Assembly (NCBI GenBank): GCA_036429605.1
Contig: CM071590.1
Span: 2,728,001 to 2,792,000 of the forward strand
From: Cladobotryum mycophilum
Taxonomy: Eukaryota > Ascomycota > Sordariomycetes > Hypocreales > Hypocreaceae
Length of the DNA stretch: 64,000 nt
Direction: 5' to 3'
The translations under genes were made by a program, and so were the position numbers. Below the pieces are notes generated by a model, which was not told the origin of the DNA, ran no database searches, and saw only the letters and a program-made list of their open reading frames with translations. Shown piece by piece: positions 1 to 12,733 of the stretch; the first letter of the stretch is position 1; each line of letters starts with the position of its first letter.

Positions 1-635
1 CGGCACCTTCCTTTCCACCAAGGCCGTCGCACTTGGGGCAGATGATGGACCGCTGCAGAGCCAGCTTAGAGATCTTGCCGCGGTAGACGTCTTCAAGAGA
101 CACCTTGTGGGTGTGGTGAATAGTCCGAGCCTTGGGAGGGCCACGGTTCTGCATGCCACCAAACATGCCACCCATACCACCAAAGCCACCGCCGCCAAAG
201 AACTGAGCAAACAGGTCTTCGGCAGCCATGCCACCGCCTGCGCCGCCAGCACCACCCTCAAGACCAGCCTCGCCATACTGGTCGTAGATTTGTCGCTTCT
301 GGGGATCGGAGAGAATCTCGTAAGCGTGGGAGATTTCCTTGAACTTTTCCTCGGCCGCGGGGTTGTGGGCGTTCTTGTCTGAATGGGTTGTATTAGACGG
401 ATGATGCAGTAAAAAGTCTCATATAGTGATTTTATGGCATACCTGGGTGATGTTTCAAAGCACCGATTTTGTAAGCCTTCTTCAACTCTGGCTCTGTCGC
501 TGTGGGAGCGACCTGTCGCACATGTTAGTCCATGTTTCTTCTGTCTGGCCCAGCAGGATCCACCACCACCACTTATGAGCCAGAAGCGGGACAACATACA
601 CCCAGGGTATCGTAGAGCTTCGTTTCCTTGACCAT
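1..635 (-). CDS. mas5: Type I DnaJ (Hsp40) co-chaperone, Ydj1/Mas5 family; 5' part, continues off the left edge
   Basis: Cytosolic J-protein that delivers clients to Hsp70 and stimulates its ATPase. Three exons are visible: 635-600, 512-443 and 378-1. They are joined by GT-AG introns (donors GTATGT and GTATGC, acceptors ACAG and TCAG), with phases that match exactly. The product starts MVKETKLYDTLGV and has a J domain with the HPD triad (residues about 34-36, split by intron 2). A Gly/Phe-rich linker with repeated GGMGG follows, then the start of the Cys-rich zinc region (IICPKCDG). The C-terminal substrate-binding and CaaX regions lie outside the window. A heat-shock-element-like palindrome sits about 160 bp upstream. 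The family call is secure; the symbol follows fungal usage for the Ydj1 orthologue. Confidence 0.93.
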
Positions 636-2862
636 GATGACTGATGGCTCAGAGAATGACTTTTTGATTTAGAGAAAAAAGTGCGCGACAGGTAGAAGAG
701 TCGACGGAGGGGGTGGTAGAAGGGTATTCTATAAGACCCTCTGTGGAACAAGTGATTAGTAACGGCAGAAAGTGAGGAGTGAGAGAGCAGCCTAGAAATT
801 TCTAGGCACTTGTCGGGATGTTAGGCGACCAAGTGAGTGAGGGAGTGAGGGAGTGAGACAGCAAGTATAACACCCCAAGAGATGGAAGACTCTTTGAACC
901 TCTTTTTTAAGAAGAAGAAGAAGAAGGGGGAGGGGCAAGAAGGCGAAGGGGGGTAAAAGATGTAGGAGGAAAGAAAAAGCTAGAAAACAGCGATGCGCCA
1001 AGCGGTAAATGCCATGGATGATACTATATGCTTCTATCGTACCTGAAGAGCGAGCGAGCCAACTAAGCAGGAAAAAAGTAGCGTCCCTCAGAAACTAGAA
1101 CAGACGGTGGGGCCGAGAGAAATTTGCGGGCGGGAGAGACTTTGCTTTTCGTTCGAGGGTCGAAGACTGAGAGGATCGGTTTCAAACGATGACAGGGGGA
1201 GGCTTTAGAGGATGAGGATGACCGTATCGGGGGAGTGAGCAATGGAGGAGGGGGACCAAGGCTTTGTGTGTCGAAATCCAACAAAGGACTTGTAGTTTTT
1301 TTTTAGTTTGAAAGAGAGAAAAAAGGAAAATGGAAGGGGAAAGGGGGAGAATAGATTCAAGAGAAGCAAGTGGCTCTTGAGGATTTCCAAACAGATGCAA
1401 ATGCTTAAAGCAATGGCCGACCTTGGGAGAGGAATTAAAGAAAAAAAAAGGGAGGCTGCAGGAGTGGGTGTGTCTTGTCCCTTGTTCCAACCCTTCCAAC
1501 CCAAGGCTGGTGCGCCTCATGGAATTGTATCGAAGAAAGTCGATTCCATGTGTGGCGGTGCGCGATAACGAGCAAACCACCTTTGCGCCTGTAGAAGCCC
1601 TGTAAAAGCCTGTAACCCCACTAACTCATCGCTTCGATGCAACAACCCGCTTCGGCGGGCTTACACCACTGGATCCATCTGATGATTGCCACCACCAACA
1701 CCACCACCACACCCAGCTGAAGCCTGCTACTATGTAACTAAGATGCTTACACACTATTATTATTATTATGGTAGGACTCTCTGGGGGAGAAAAAAAGGGC
1801 GCGTCGTCAGCAATGATTTTTTCCATGTTTGATCAGTAATTTCCAAAAAGGAAGCAAGCAAACATGGCATCCTCCTCCTAGAGAGGACGCCTACCGAGGA
1901 ATCCCTCGCCCTCGAGATCCATGGAAACCTTTAGGCTCGGATATTTTTAAAACCACACAGACACACAGGGCACAAGGGTGTTGTTGGGTTGGGTTCCCTC
2001 GCTGGAAAGCAACAAGACCCTTCCTTGCCCGGAAAATCCCAGAAAAGCCCATCCATCCATGGCGTCGTCGTCCCAGACCGGGGGATCCACCTCCGCGGGG
2101 ACGTCACTGAAGGCGGGCCATTTCCCTTTTTTGTGCCTCTTTGTTTGTTTGTTTGTTTGTTTGTTTGTTTGTTTTTGTTTGCCTTGGTTGGGTCGAAGCT
2201 TATTAAAGATGGAAGATGAAAGAACACGCCCAAGTCAGCCATGAATCAATGATATCGCACGCTTCCTCGTACAAGCAATATCTAGCCCAACGCCACAATG
2301 AAAGAGAAGCGAGAGGCCTTGCATGTAGTACTTGTATATTACTACAGCCATTCTTTTCACAGCGGTTACCGTGCCGACCATGACCAATCTAATGAGAAGA
2401 GAGCATCAACATCCACAGCATTCGATGCAGTGGGGGCTGCATGTGAAGGTGGAATTTGTGAGGGGATCAGCATCCAAAACAATCATTAACATCCATTACA
2501 TTCAGTACAGTACATACATAATACATCATGCATCTAATCTAATATAGTAATAGTAGTAGTAGTAAACAAAGGCCAAAGACACACAAACACGTCTACAAAA
2601 AATACCATGCCGAAGTAATTGCTATTATTACAAAGGTCATATCTACGCTCCTCAAAGAGGACCGACTCCATTGCGTAAACAAAGAGGGTGAAAATGTGGT
2701 ATCAATAAGAATGCCCAAGCCAAACAATGACCCCCGTCAAAGAACAACAAATTTCATCCGTCGGCGGAACGTAGCGTCGTTAACACTTCAAGCATCATTT
2801 CCGTTCAACATGCCCGCTTCTATCTCCCATCCATCCCCCTCCTCTCCCCAGCCAAAACCAAT
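636..2862. other. Gene-free stretch between the DnaJ promoter and the 3' end of the CLIP-170 gene
   Basis: It holds the DnaJ promoter with purine-rich tracts, a GC hairpin with a TTCG loop (1646-1659), a (TTTG)n microsatellite near 2137-2175, and probably the 3' UTR of the CLIP-170 gene. Reading frames here are short, low-complexity and without intron structure; I see no supportable gene. Confidence 0.5.
791..806. promoter_or_regulatory. Heat-shock-element-like perfect palindrome upstream of the DnaJ gene
   Basis: CCTAGAAATTTCTAGG is a perfect 16-bp palindrome containing GAA-NN-TTC, the inverted pair of nGAAn units bound by heat shock factor. It lies about 156 bp upstream of the ATG of the Ydj1/Mas5-type gene, a classic Hsf1 target family. 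Only two canonical units are present, so function is an inference. Confidence 0.45.
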
Positions 2863-5393
2863 TTAGAATGCGTCCTCAAAAGGGCAGTCAACACTATCAT
2901 GTCCGTCTCGCTCACATACAGCGCACCATTTCTCTAGATCCAGGATGCCACTCTCTTTGCCGGCAACGGGCCCAGAGTCCATGGGATTCGGGATAATCTT
3001 GACTGCTGGAATCGAGACTGCCGATGTCTTGGACCTGGCAGGGGACAAAGGAGCCGGGTGAGGATCATCCCCAGTGGGCGTAAGAGGCTTCAAACCATCA
3101 TCTTTCTCAGTCATGTCGTCGGACATGCCCTTGGCGCCCTCGGGGCCAAACATGTTGGTGCAGGTCAGGATGTCGTGCCCACTCGTCTCGCATATTTCAC
3201 ACCAGAGCGTGCTATCACCCGTAGCTGTCGAATACGTATCGCTTTCGTGCATGGTATCTAGAGTGCTTGTTCGCTTGTGCGGGATATCCGGGACCCGTTG
3301 GTCGTGTGGTCGAATAGGAATGATGGTGTCGCGCGAGTCCCTCAAAGACGAACGCAAGGTGTTTGCTGAACTTCTGTTCACATTCAGGGTACCCGTGCGG
3401 AGGAACTCAAGTTCGTGCTCAAGCTCATCTTCCCGGTTGTTTTTCGTGTCAAGGGCCTGCTGCAGCTCTGCAACCTTTCTCTCCAAGTTGTCTCGAACAA
3501 TTCTGCCCTCGAAATTATCGGCACCTCCAATGAAAGAATTAGTAGGCGTGCGACCATCTCCATCAGGTAATGAATCCCGGCTAAGAGAATGGATGATAGC
3601 CTTCAGCCCACGGATTTCATCTTCCTTTGATTCCAAATCTTTGGATGAAACGGAGTGGTCCCCGTTGGTGGAGGGCGGTGTTGATGCTGCTTTCTCACGC
3701 TCCCGACGAAGCTCGGCGCGAGTTCTCTCAACCTCCCCACGCAGGAATTCAGCCTCTCCGCGAGCCTCAGCTTCGCCTCTTCGAGCATCTTCCAACCCTT
3801 CCTCGAGCTCTTGGACAAGTTCCTCCAGTTGTTTTAGTTGGCTTGCCACAGAATCAACATCTAAATTCCTAGACTCGAGTTCTCGGATATCTGCCATGAG
3901 CTCATCTATGCGCTTTTCGTATACTCTCTCGGTCTCGGTACTGGCCATTTCTAGAGTGTCGATTGTACTTCTGAAATCTGCTCGATGGGCATCGAATTCC
4001 GCTGTGAGCATGGCGATCTTGTCGTTCTTTTCTCGCAGCATGTGTCGAAGTTGCGATGCATCCTTATCGTCCAAGCTGCTTCTTCTCGGTCTAGAAACAT
4101 CAGAACCCTCTATTAACTGTTGAAGTTCTGTAAGGCTGCCCTCCATTTCCGCCAATGTGCTGGCCTGTTCCTTCAGTTGTCTATCTCGCTCTTCAAGCTG
4201 AGACCGCAGATTCTCCATCTCTTCTTCATTCGCTGTATCGACGGGCACAGCGGGTTGGATCTTCATACTAAAGGATGAAATCGATCCTACACTGCCATTT
4301 GATTTAACTACTGGTGGTGCTACTATTGGCGGCGGTGCTATTGGTGCTGCTGCTGGTGGGGGCGGCGGCGGTGGCATCATTGGCATCGGCTCCTCGTCAA
4401 ATTCAGGCATTGGCCCCATTGCTGATGCGCTGCGAGATGCCCCAAGACTGGGTCTGCGATCCATCCTTGGGGCCCTCTTGGCTGGATCGCCAGCAGTACC
4501 TCGTACGCTCTGTGCAAATCGGTTTGTCGGACTCCCAAACCTCGCGGGCATCTTTGCGGCAGGTGCCCCTAGCGATGGCCGTATTCCGGGTGCCATTGCC
4601 ACCCGCCGTACTGGTGATTCGGGGCGCGACATGGATGCCCTGAGCTTTTTGCCTTGCGGGCTCGGCGCTCTGGAACCAGGACCAAGCGACATGCTGAACT
4701 TGGGAAGGCTTGGTGTTGGTGGAGTATAGTTTGTCGAGTTCTGATTTCCAGGCCTTAAGCCGCCGACCGCATTAGGAGTCGGCGTCATGGAAAATGAACC
4801 CGTGGGTGAGTCGCGCCGTAGAGCTTTCGCAAGCGGGACGAAGATGCCAGCGTTGGCAACATTGGTCGAAAAGTACGAGATGCTGTAGTAGAGAAAGAGA
4901 AAAAATCAGTTGGACATTTCTTGCAGGTGATTAGGCATAGGGGAGACCATGAATCATCTTACCCATCGACATCACCGTTATTCTTCCCCTTGGCTGCAAA
5001 GTCTGAATTCAGTTCGACGCCAACAAAGGTACCCTTCTTCCCCTGAACGGTACCCACGAAGCGGACGGTACCGTTCATACCACCAGGGACATCGACAATG
5101 TCTCCAACGGCGACATCATCAGCGGAAGATCTCCCTGGAGTTGTTGGGTGATACATGTTGCGGTCGGGATCGTTCAGAACAGAGTCGATGGCGTAGCTCT
5201 CACTGACATCTGGTATGCTAGCTAAGGAGCTTGGTGTAAGTGCAGCGAAAGAGGTCTTGCGCGACAGAAGCCTCGACTGAGCAGAGTAAACCGAGTTCAG
5301 ATCGGGGGTTGAAGCGGTATTTGCTGGTTTGCGCAACGAACGAGAGAATGAAGGCCTGGTATGAATGGTGGAAGTTGCTGTGGCAGAAGACAT
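2863..5393 (-). CDS. CLIP-170-type microtubule plus-end tracking protein (Tip1/ClipA/Bik1 family)
   Basis: A CAP-Gly protein that tracks growing microtubule ends and helps load dynein/dynactin and polarity factors. Two exons, 5393-4963 and 4882-2863, are joined by GTAAGA...CTACAG and give about 816 aa. Domains in order: Ser/Thr-rich N-terminus; one CAP-Gly domain (about 95-160) ending in GKNNG, where most family members have GKNDG; basic Pro/Ser-rich linker; long coiled coil (about 330-600); two C-terminal CLIP zinc knuckles (WCEIC...GHDILTC near 703 and WCAVC...GHDSVDC near 797). The paired knuckles set CLIP-170 apart from dynactin p150 or tubulin cofactors. ATG at 5393 is the first Met of the open frame. 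Confidence 0.93.
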
Positions 5394-8217
5394 GGTGGGC
5401 GATTTGCGCTGGCCAGCAGCAGCAGCAGTGGCAGCTCAGGCCAACAAAGGGACGGACAGTGTCTCTTGGGAAAGGGCGTGTATGTTGCGGTGCGTGCAGC
5501 ATACAGTGGTTTGTTTACACCCCTCGCCTCGCCGCATACGGCAACAGAAATAAAAAAGGGGTCCCCCTCGTCGGCTTAATTGGGCGGTGGTACCTTGTAA
5601 TGGTACCTTGTGGTGGCACTTGGTGCATGTACTTTGTGCAGGTACCTCGCTCGCTGAAGGGGTCTCCGTACGGTGTCCGCCGCCACCACCTTGCAGTGCT
5701 ATACCGTGCTGTGCAGTGCTGTGCTGTGCTGTGTTGTGCGCTGTGCTCTGCTGTGCTGTGCCGTGGGTGGCACTGCTAAGGCAAGGTAAGCGAAAATGAA
5801 AATGAACCAGGTTTGGTCTTGGTGCCGATGCTAGCTTTGAAAGGTATCGTAAGGGGGTGTGAGAAGAGAGAGGGAGGGGGAGACAAGGTGGTGAATGAAT
5901 GAAAGTGGCCTGCGTAATCTTAAAGAAATGCTTGTAATGAGAAGGGGAGAAAATCCAAGAGCGAATGAATGTTGGGCAATAAAAATAAAGCACACACAGA
6001 AACCACAAAGAAAGAAAGGTGGGGAAGGAGGAGGAGAGAGCGAGAGAGAGGGAAAGAGAGGGAAAACAAGAGGCTGCAGGATTAAGGCAAGGAGTTGTTT
6101 AATAAAAAGTAAAGACGTTGCAACGAAAAGATGGCTTTGACGTTGTTGCTGCTGTTGCTGTTGTTTTTTGTTTTGTTTTGTTTACCACCTCCTCACAGCT
6201 TGACAAGGACCTGCAGGGTCGTTGACGCTGATGACTGGGTAAAAGTCGTCCTGGTCTCTCAACCAGGAAAACGCAACTCCAGCCTATCAACGGTCATAAA
6301 CTGACAACTTGTCAGAACCGGTCGCAAACCGTCACCGCCAGAATGGGCAAATGTCCAATGTCGCTCGCTGCATGCACGCACTAACTGCTGCAGCGGGAGG
6401 TACGCAAAATGGCACATGCTAATGTAGGGTGATGCTGGCGTGCGTCGGTAGTGTAATGAGAAGTGAGAAGAGGGCGAGGGAATTGAGGGAGAGAGGCCTC
6501 TCTTGTTCGTCCTGCCTTGTTCTTTCTGCCCTTCTTTCTCCTCTTCAGGGTGAGGGTGAGGGTGTGTGTATGCCTGTGTGCTGTGCTGTGCTGTGCCGTG
6601 CTGCGTATGTCTGTGTGTGCCTTATGCGTTGTGCAGGTGTGTTGTACAGGTTTCCATGACAAAGCGAATGAACCATTCAGAACCTACCAAGGGATTTAGC
6701 CCTACAGGTTACTTGTAGTACTTGTAGTAGATGCAATGCAGGTTCTCGGTGGGCAAGTGGCGCGTGATCAGTCTCATGTGATCGAATATCAAACGACCAA
6801 AGTTGAGGCAAAGAAGAAGAAAGAATTTCGCCTTCATCGTCCATCTGCAAGGGAGCACTTTCATATTAGTAGTACGGAGTATTACAGATTACCAGATACC
6901 TACTCCGTACACTGCCAAGTCAAAGAGGTAACATCGACTCTCCTGCTTGCAATGACGATGCTTCAAGTATCTCTCAGGTACTTTCTCTTCAAATCTTTCC
7001 GTCCCAACAGTCTAGTATCTTGGGCTGTTTCACATGAAAGGTAATAACCACCTAGTACTTGTAGTGACACCTAGCGCTACTTGTTTTCTACTTGGATCTG
7101 ATTTGACATTTGTCGAAATGACAAAACATGCTGGCGGTGTCTTTAACAGAGGGCGCCATAGATTAGTGGTTAGGGAGGTAGTTAGTCTGGTCTCACGTCT
7201 CAATGCTGCCATCCCCTTTATTTGCTTTTTTTGCCTTTCTCACCAGTCCTTAGTCGTCTCAGTCTCCATAATACAGTAAGTACCAAGACAAGTCTGCCAA
7301 GTACTTGTACACTTGTAAAAGAGAGCAATTTGCGAGGCCTGCAACAGATTCCCCGCTTCGTTGCGCACGTTCCGGTACGCTCAAACTCGGGTCGTTCCGT
7401 AGCTAGGCCTAGGCATCATCATCAAGGTCCACGATGCGTTTAATACGTACAAGAATTAAACTCTCAGTCTGAGTGAGTGAAATGTCCGAGTCCGCAGCCT
7501 TGTGCTTGCATCACTTGTCGTGCAGGTAGCATCACGGGACCTCTCGTGTGTCAAGAAACTCAAGCTTCATTTCCTATATGCTTATGTTGACCATGCCATG
7601 GGGCATATTCCCCGGATGCTGCAGGGTCATTTTGATCACTGCGAAGTCAGTGCTTCAACCCACAATTCACATTTGCCAGGCCAACCGTTCTCCCTATTCT
7701 CGATGCAGCAGTTGAGGGGGTGTTTAATGTCGCAAATCAGTAGAATATGCAAAGTACAACATAATAATCTAACGCTGTCTGTTCTCCTTGCCAGATGCTT
7801 CGAGGTTGCAAACTTGTAATACACCAAGACTCCAGTTGTTTCTGAAAGTCGTATCTCTCATAATACTACTCCATACACCGTGCGCGCGTTCTTCGGCTTT
7901 GTCCCGCTCATATCTGTATAAACCCACTTCACAAGACTTCATAATTATACCCGGCTGCTTGTGGACCCTGTTTCTCAAGCAACTCGTTCCCATGGTTATC
8001 GCAAGGACCACCAACCACGATTTTTATGGGAAAATGGCTGAACGATGTCTGCACAGGCCGTTAGTAGGAGCTACATCAGATAAGGGGGCGCAATGTTGTT
8101 AGATGTACATTATGCAGCTTTCAGTTGTGTGAATAGAAAGTTCGCCCGAGGTCAGCGCTCACGCAGCCTGTGATCTTCATGTTCGGGGTTCAATATTGGT
8201 AGTTGCTCGCTGAATTC
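5394..8217. other. 2.8-kb gene-poor stretch upstream of the CLIP-170 gene
   Basis: Contains GGTACCTTG repeats near 5590-5650, a (CTGTG)n tract at about 5700-5760 with a related one at 6575-6605, several TACTTGTA motifs (6710, 6719, 7056, 7302) and an inverted pair TACGGAGTA (6873) / TACTCCGTA (6901). Reading frames are short and follow the repeats. No gene is supported. Confidence 0.45.
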
Positions 8218-9303
8218 CTAAGGTGGAGAGCTGTGTTCTCTTTCGATTATGTCCTCACGTCCAAGGGGCCGCGTTCCGTCATTCAGAACCATAGCCTCGC
8301 GATGCTGACGTCGAAGCCTTTGCTCTTCAGCAGAATGTTCTCTTGTTCGCCGGGCTTGATGCTCCACGGGCTCATCTCCAAGATCATCATTCATATCCAT
8401 GATGAGACCAGGAAGACCAGGCAGTTCCGGGAGTTCCTCGAGTTCCTGCATGCGCTGCCTTCCACTGCTACTGCCCTTGTCAATTAGACCTGTTTCTTCC
8501 AACGCTAGGATCCCCCTTCTACAATGCTTTATTCGATTCACGATATCGACAATTCGGTTGTTTTTTAGATCCATGTAACTCTTGAAGTTGCGACGCCTCT
8601 CTTCCGGGGCATGACCCCATGCTTGTTTGGCAAGCCACTTCTCGACAAATTTCGCCTTAATAAGTCTGTTGGCGCCGTATTTGTTGACCAGTTCGAGAAT
8701 GAACATGAGACAGAATCTTTCGGCCATATCGCGAAGATAATACTCATCCCAATGGTTATTGCTAAGATCCGGACGCTCGACGTCATCCAGGCTTAATTCC
8801 AAGGACCTCACCAAAGCAGAGTAAGCCTTTGGGTCGTTCAGCTTTGATAATCCTTCCAGACCTGTAATCGTCAGCACGAATGATTCCCCAAAACACTATG
8901 GGACCAGGCAAAACTTACCAATAGTCTGCCCAGTAAGCAAAGCAAGTGCTCGAAGACACTTCATCCGCTCATCATAGTCCGTCCGTGTAATCCCGTACAG
9001 CAGGTACATGGTCGTGTCTTCATCGTTGACGGCTCTGTCACAAAGAATCTTAATTGCAATTTCCCTGATGGAGTAATTCGGATGATCCAGGAGCTTTTCC
9101 AAGGTATCGAGCTGAAGGGCATCCTCGGTATCTTGTGTGATGTATTGCGTCTTGGGCTCCGTTGGTGGGATTTCATTCTCGTCTCGAATTAAAGTGAGGA
9201 CTGTAATCATGGTGCTCACCACGCCGAATGTGGCCAGCCCAATGGTCACTAATACTACCCGCTCATCGCGTACAAATGATACAAAATCATGTAGCCAGCC
9301 CAT
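8218..9303 (-). CDS. Conserved fungal membrane-anchored protein with ARM/HEAT-like helical body
   Basis: Function unknown. Two exons, 9303-8919 and 8861-8218, are joined by GTAAGT...TACAG and give 342 aa. The N-terminus has one hydrophobic segment (about residues 17-40) followed by helical repeats with armadillo-like texture (LEKLLDHPNYSIREIAIKIL, then MKCLRALALLTGQ). The tail is charged and probably disordered. One N-terminal membrane anchor with a cytosolic or matrix-facing helical scaffold is the likely architecture; the organelle cannot be told. The gene is divergent from NOP14 and shares a short promoter with it. Reality is well supported by the precise splice and conserved-looking core. 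Confidence 0.75.
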
Positions 9304-9593
9304 TCTGCATTGTATAACTCATAAGAGGTAAAAAATCATTCTCTTAAGTACTGCGTTGATCTGACGTCGTTTCAACCGCGGGAGGCAGCGCTTGACAACA
9401 CCGCGGATTCTGCCGACTCTCACCGCCAAAACAGGAACCTTAATCAGGCTTAGATTGCGTCACTCAAGTGGACCTTCGCAACGATTCGCGTTATCGATAA
9501 GACGATATCAAAAAATTTAGCTACTTCGATCTGCTCATGCAGGACAAACAAGTCAACCAAAAAAAAACCTGGCGAGGTCGACCTTCAATCGCA
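9304..9593. promoter_or_regulatory. Bidirectional promoter between the ARM-like gene and NOP14
   Basis: 290 bp between two divergent start codons. It contains a CRE-like TGACGTCG near 9362 and an A6-TTTA run near 9510 that resembles the RRPE element (AAAAATTTT) of yeast ribosome-biogenesis genes. Motif function is an inference. Confidence 0.5.
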
Positions 9594-12376
9594 ATGGCTG
9601 GCTCTCAACTCAAGCGCCTAAAGGCGTCTTTGAGAGAACAAGGTATTACCGGCCCTCAAAAATCCAAAAAGCAGAGGCGCAAGCTAGCGCAGGATGACCG
9701 CTCTCGTAACGAGAAACGACTACAGCGAGGGGTGATCTTGGGGGGCATTCGAGAGCAATTCAATCCATTTGACCTCAAACATGCTGCGCGAGGGCCAAAG
9801 TTTGAGGTTACTACCAATAGACCGACTATAAATGCCTCCATTAAGGGTCGTCCTGGTCTAGCTAAAGCTGCCAGCGAGGAAAAGGTAGGATTGCCCTCTC
9901 ACGTTTCTATAATGTTTCTAACGCCTTATTGCAGCGTCGGGAAACCCTTCTAGTAGACATGCAACGTCGCAACAAAGTCGGAGGCATCCTTGATCGACGA
10001 TTTGGTGAAAATGACCCTACAATGGCACCGGAGGAGAAGATGTTGGAACGATTTGCTCGAGAGAAGCAACGAGCCCACAAGAAAAATGCCATGTTTGACC
10101 TGGAGGACGACGAGCCGATGGAGGGTCTAACACACATGGGACAATCGTTGGCATTCGAAGACGAAGCTCCCGTGGACGACTTCCAGGAGGACGACCTTGA
10201 AGGAGATGACAGTGGTGACGATACCCGCGAGAAGCGACTAAAACGCTTGCGTGCCATTATCTCGGCAGAGAATGAGGACGAGAATGAAGATGGGCAGCCA
10301 GAGCGCAAGAAGACGAAAAAGGAGGTAATGGAGGAAGTCATCGCAAAATCTAAACTCCACAAATATGAAAGACAAGCAGCCAAGGAAGACGACGACGACC
10401 TTCGAGTTCAGCTTGATGGAGAGCTTTCAGACATCCGGAAGCTCTTATTATCTGGTCTTAATGGCGCTAAGCGGCAAGGAAATGATGCAGCCCCGATATC
10501 CACAATTGCAGGCGTCGACAGGGACACCTTTGAGAAGAATTTCGATGTCCAGGTTAAGAAATTAGCTCTAGACAAGAGGGCAAAACCATCCGATCGTACC
10601 AAGACAGAGGAAGAGCAGGCAGAAGAAGAGTCCAGAAAGCTCAGGAAGCTTGAGGAGAAGCGTCAAAAGCGAATGATGGGCGAGGAAGTATCCGACAGCG
10701 ACGAATCAGATGAATCAGAAGAAGAGAAAAGCGGCAACGAGAAAGATGATATGGAGATTGCCGACGATGACGAGGATTTTGGTCTCGGTTACGGTATCAA
10801 AACACGACCAACGGCAACAGATCTGGGTTTCGATGATGAAGATGACTTTTTAATTGAGGATGATTTGGTGGCTAGTGGATCCGACTTGGAGCTGTTGGAG
10901 AATGACGAGGACGAAGATGAGAGTGAAGAGGACGATGAGGACAGCGCCGCAGATGATGAGGATGAGGATGACGAATTTACAAAAGGTCTGTTGAATGATG
11001 AGGAGGCCAGGAATCCCATTTTCAAAGCAGACTCGTCTACGTCTGCCTCCAAAGACAACGACGACCACGGCCTACCGTTTACGTTCCCTTGTCCTCAGAC
11101 ATGTGCGGAGTTTGTATCCATCACCAAGCCTTATCCACACGTCCATCTGCCACGAATTGTTCAACGAATCCGAGCCCTGCACCATCCCAAGCTTGATAGC
11201 AAAAACAAGGAAAAACTGGCAGCCTTTTCTGTTGCGCTGGTTGACTTTATCGTCTCCCCTTGGGATACGGAAACATCACCGCCATTTTCAGTTCTAGAGA
11301 ACCTAATTCGCCACATTCACTCCCTCTCGAAAACATTTCCCCTGGAGATTGCCCAGCGATTCAGAGATCATCTTGACGAGATTGGCGAGAACCGTCCCGT
11401 AGCATTACTGCCTTCTGATCTGATACTCCTTACAGCAATTGGGACTATTTTCCCAACGTCTGATCATTTCCACCAAGTCGTTACCCCGTCAATGCTTACG
11501 ATTACTCGATACCTTGGACAAAAGGTGCCGCAAGACTTGGTAGACCATGCCACAGGAACCTACCTCTCAATTTTGGCGCTGCAGTATCAACAGCTGTCCA
11601 AGAGATATGTTCCGGAGGTTATCAACTTTACTTTGAACACCATCTGTGCTCTTGCGCCAGTGGCATCAACACGATTAGGGCGTTTCCCGCTACATGAACC
11701 TTCGGCGGCTAGTCGATGCCAGAAGGCGGCAGCTGTTGAGCCAAAACGCCTGAAATTTTCCGACTGCGTACTGAGAGAGCTGAAGCGTGATGAAGCTACA
11801 GGTCTCAAAGTTGCGTTGTTGGATACATCGATGCAAATTATCGACGCGGCCGCAGATATGTGGACTGGGAAAAGCTCATTTTTGGAAACATTTGACCAAG
11901 GTATCGATTTGTTGAAGCACCTAAAGGCAAAGACTTGCCGCACACATTTGCCTGCAGCGCTTTCCAGCAGAGCGGAGAAGCTTGAGGAAAAGCTGAAGCG
12001 CATGTCGACGGTTTCCCAGCTCTCTCGCCGGAACTTGGAGTTGCACCACCACAAGCCGTTGGCAATCAAGACCTATATACCCAAGTTCGAGGATACGTTC
12101 GATCCAGACAAGCACTACGATCCCGACCGCGAGAGGGCCGAGCTGGCCAAGCTCAAGGCCGAACACAAGAAGGAGCGCAAGGGCGCCATGCGGGAGCTCA
12201 GGAAGGATGCCAACTTCATGGCCAGGGAGAAGCTGCGCGTCAAGAAGGCCAAGGACGAGGCGTACGAGAAGAAGTACAAGAGGCTCATTGCGGAGATCCA
12301 GAACGAGGAGGGAAGAGAGGCGAATGCGTACGAGAGGGAGACAAAAGCACGGAAGCGGGCGAATGGTCGCAAGTAG
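9594..12376 (+). CDS. nop14: Nucleolar protein Nop14, small-subunit (SSU) processome component
   Basis: Needed for U3-dependent 18S rRNA maturation and 40S assembly in the nucleolus. Exons 9594-9884 and 9935-12376 are joined by GTAGGA...TTGCAG and give 910 aa. The start MAGSQLKRLKASLREQG and the early motif NPFDLKHAARGPKFEV are typical of the family. Next comes the RRNKVGGILDRRFGENDPTMAPEEKMLERFA block, long acidic runs (about 160-380) and a helical C-terminal half. The end is very basic with KKERKGAMRELRKD and ARKRANGRK, typical of Nop14. An in-frame ATG 57 bp upstream is not preferred because the family start is at 9594. Family recognition is secure. Confidence 0.95.
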
Positions 12377-12733
12377 ATGTGGTCGTTTTATTATCAGTGA
12401 AATATACTGGACTAATTATTGGTCGAATTGTTTAGAACTCCTTGATTGCCCGCCCACATTTATACTTTACCATGAGAACTGTTCGAGAATCTGCAATTTG
12501 TCACTATGTCCTGTAATACTAGCCTTGGCAGGTGAATAACCACAGTTGCATCATGTAAGACACTTGCACAATTGATTGAAAAGAATCATGACATCGAGTA
12601 AATGGGCTACAGGTTAGGCAAATGGAATTCAGGAGTTCAATAATCCCCCACCTCAAAACTTTTCACAGAACCTACAAATGCGGGGTAGCCCTTATAGTAT
12701 CAAACAATCCACCCATCTTCCATCGAGTAGAAA
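12377..12733. other. Spacer between NOP14 and the initiator tRNA gene
   Basis: AT-rich NOP14 3' flank; no gene seen. The tRNA 5' flank is here. Confidence 0.5.

Noticed and set aside
3074..4123. Long plus-strand ORF opposite the CLIP-170 gene
   Set aside because: It is the antisense shadow of a Ser/Glu-rich coiled-coil coding region; the minus strand has clear domains.
5240..6008. ORFs of 179-190 aa over the CTGTG repeats
   Set aside because: Composition is driven by the repeat and both strands are open for the same reason.
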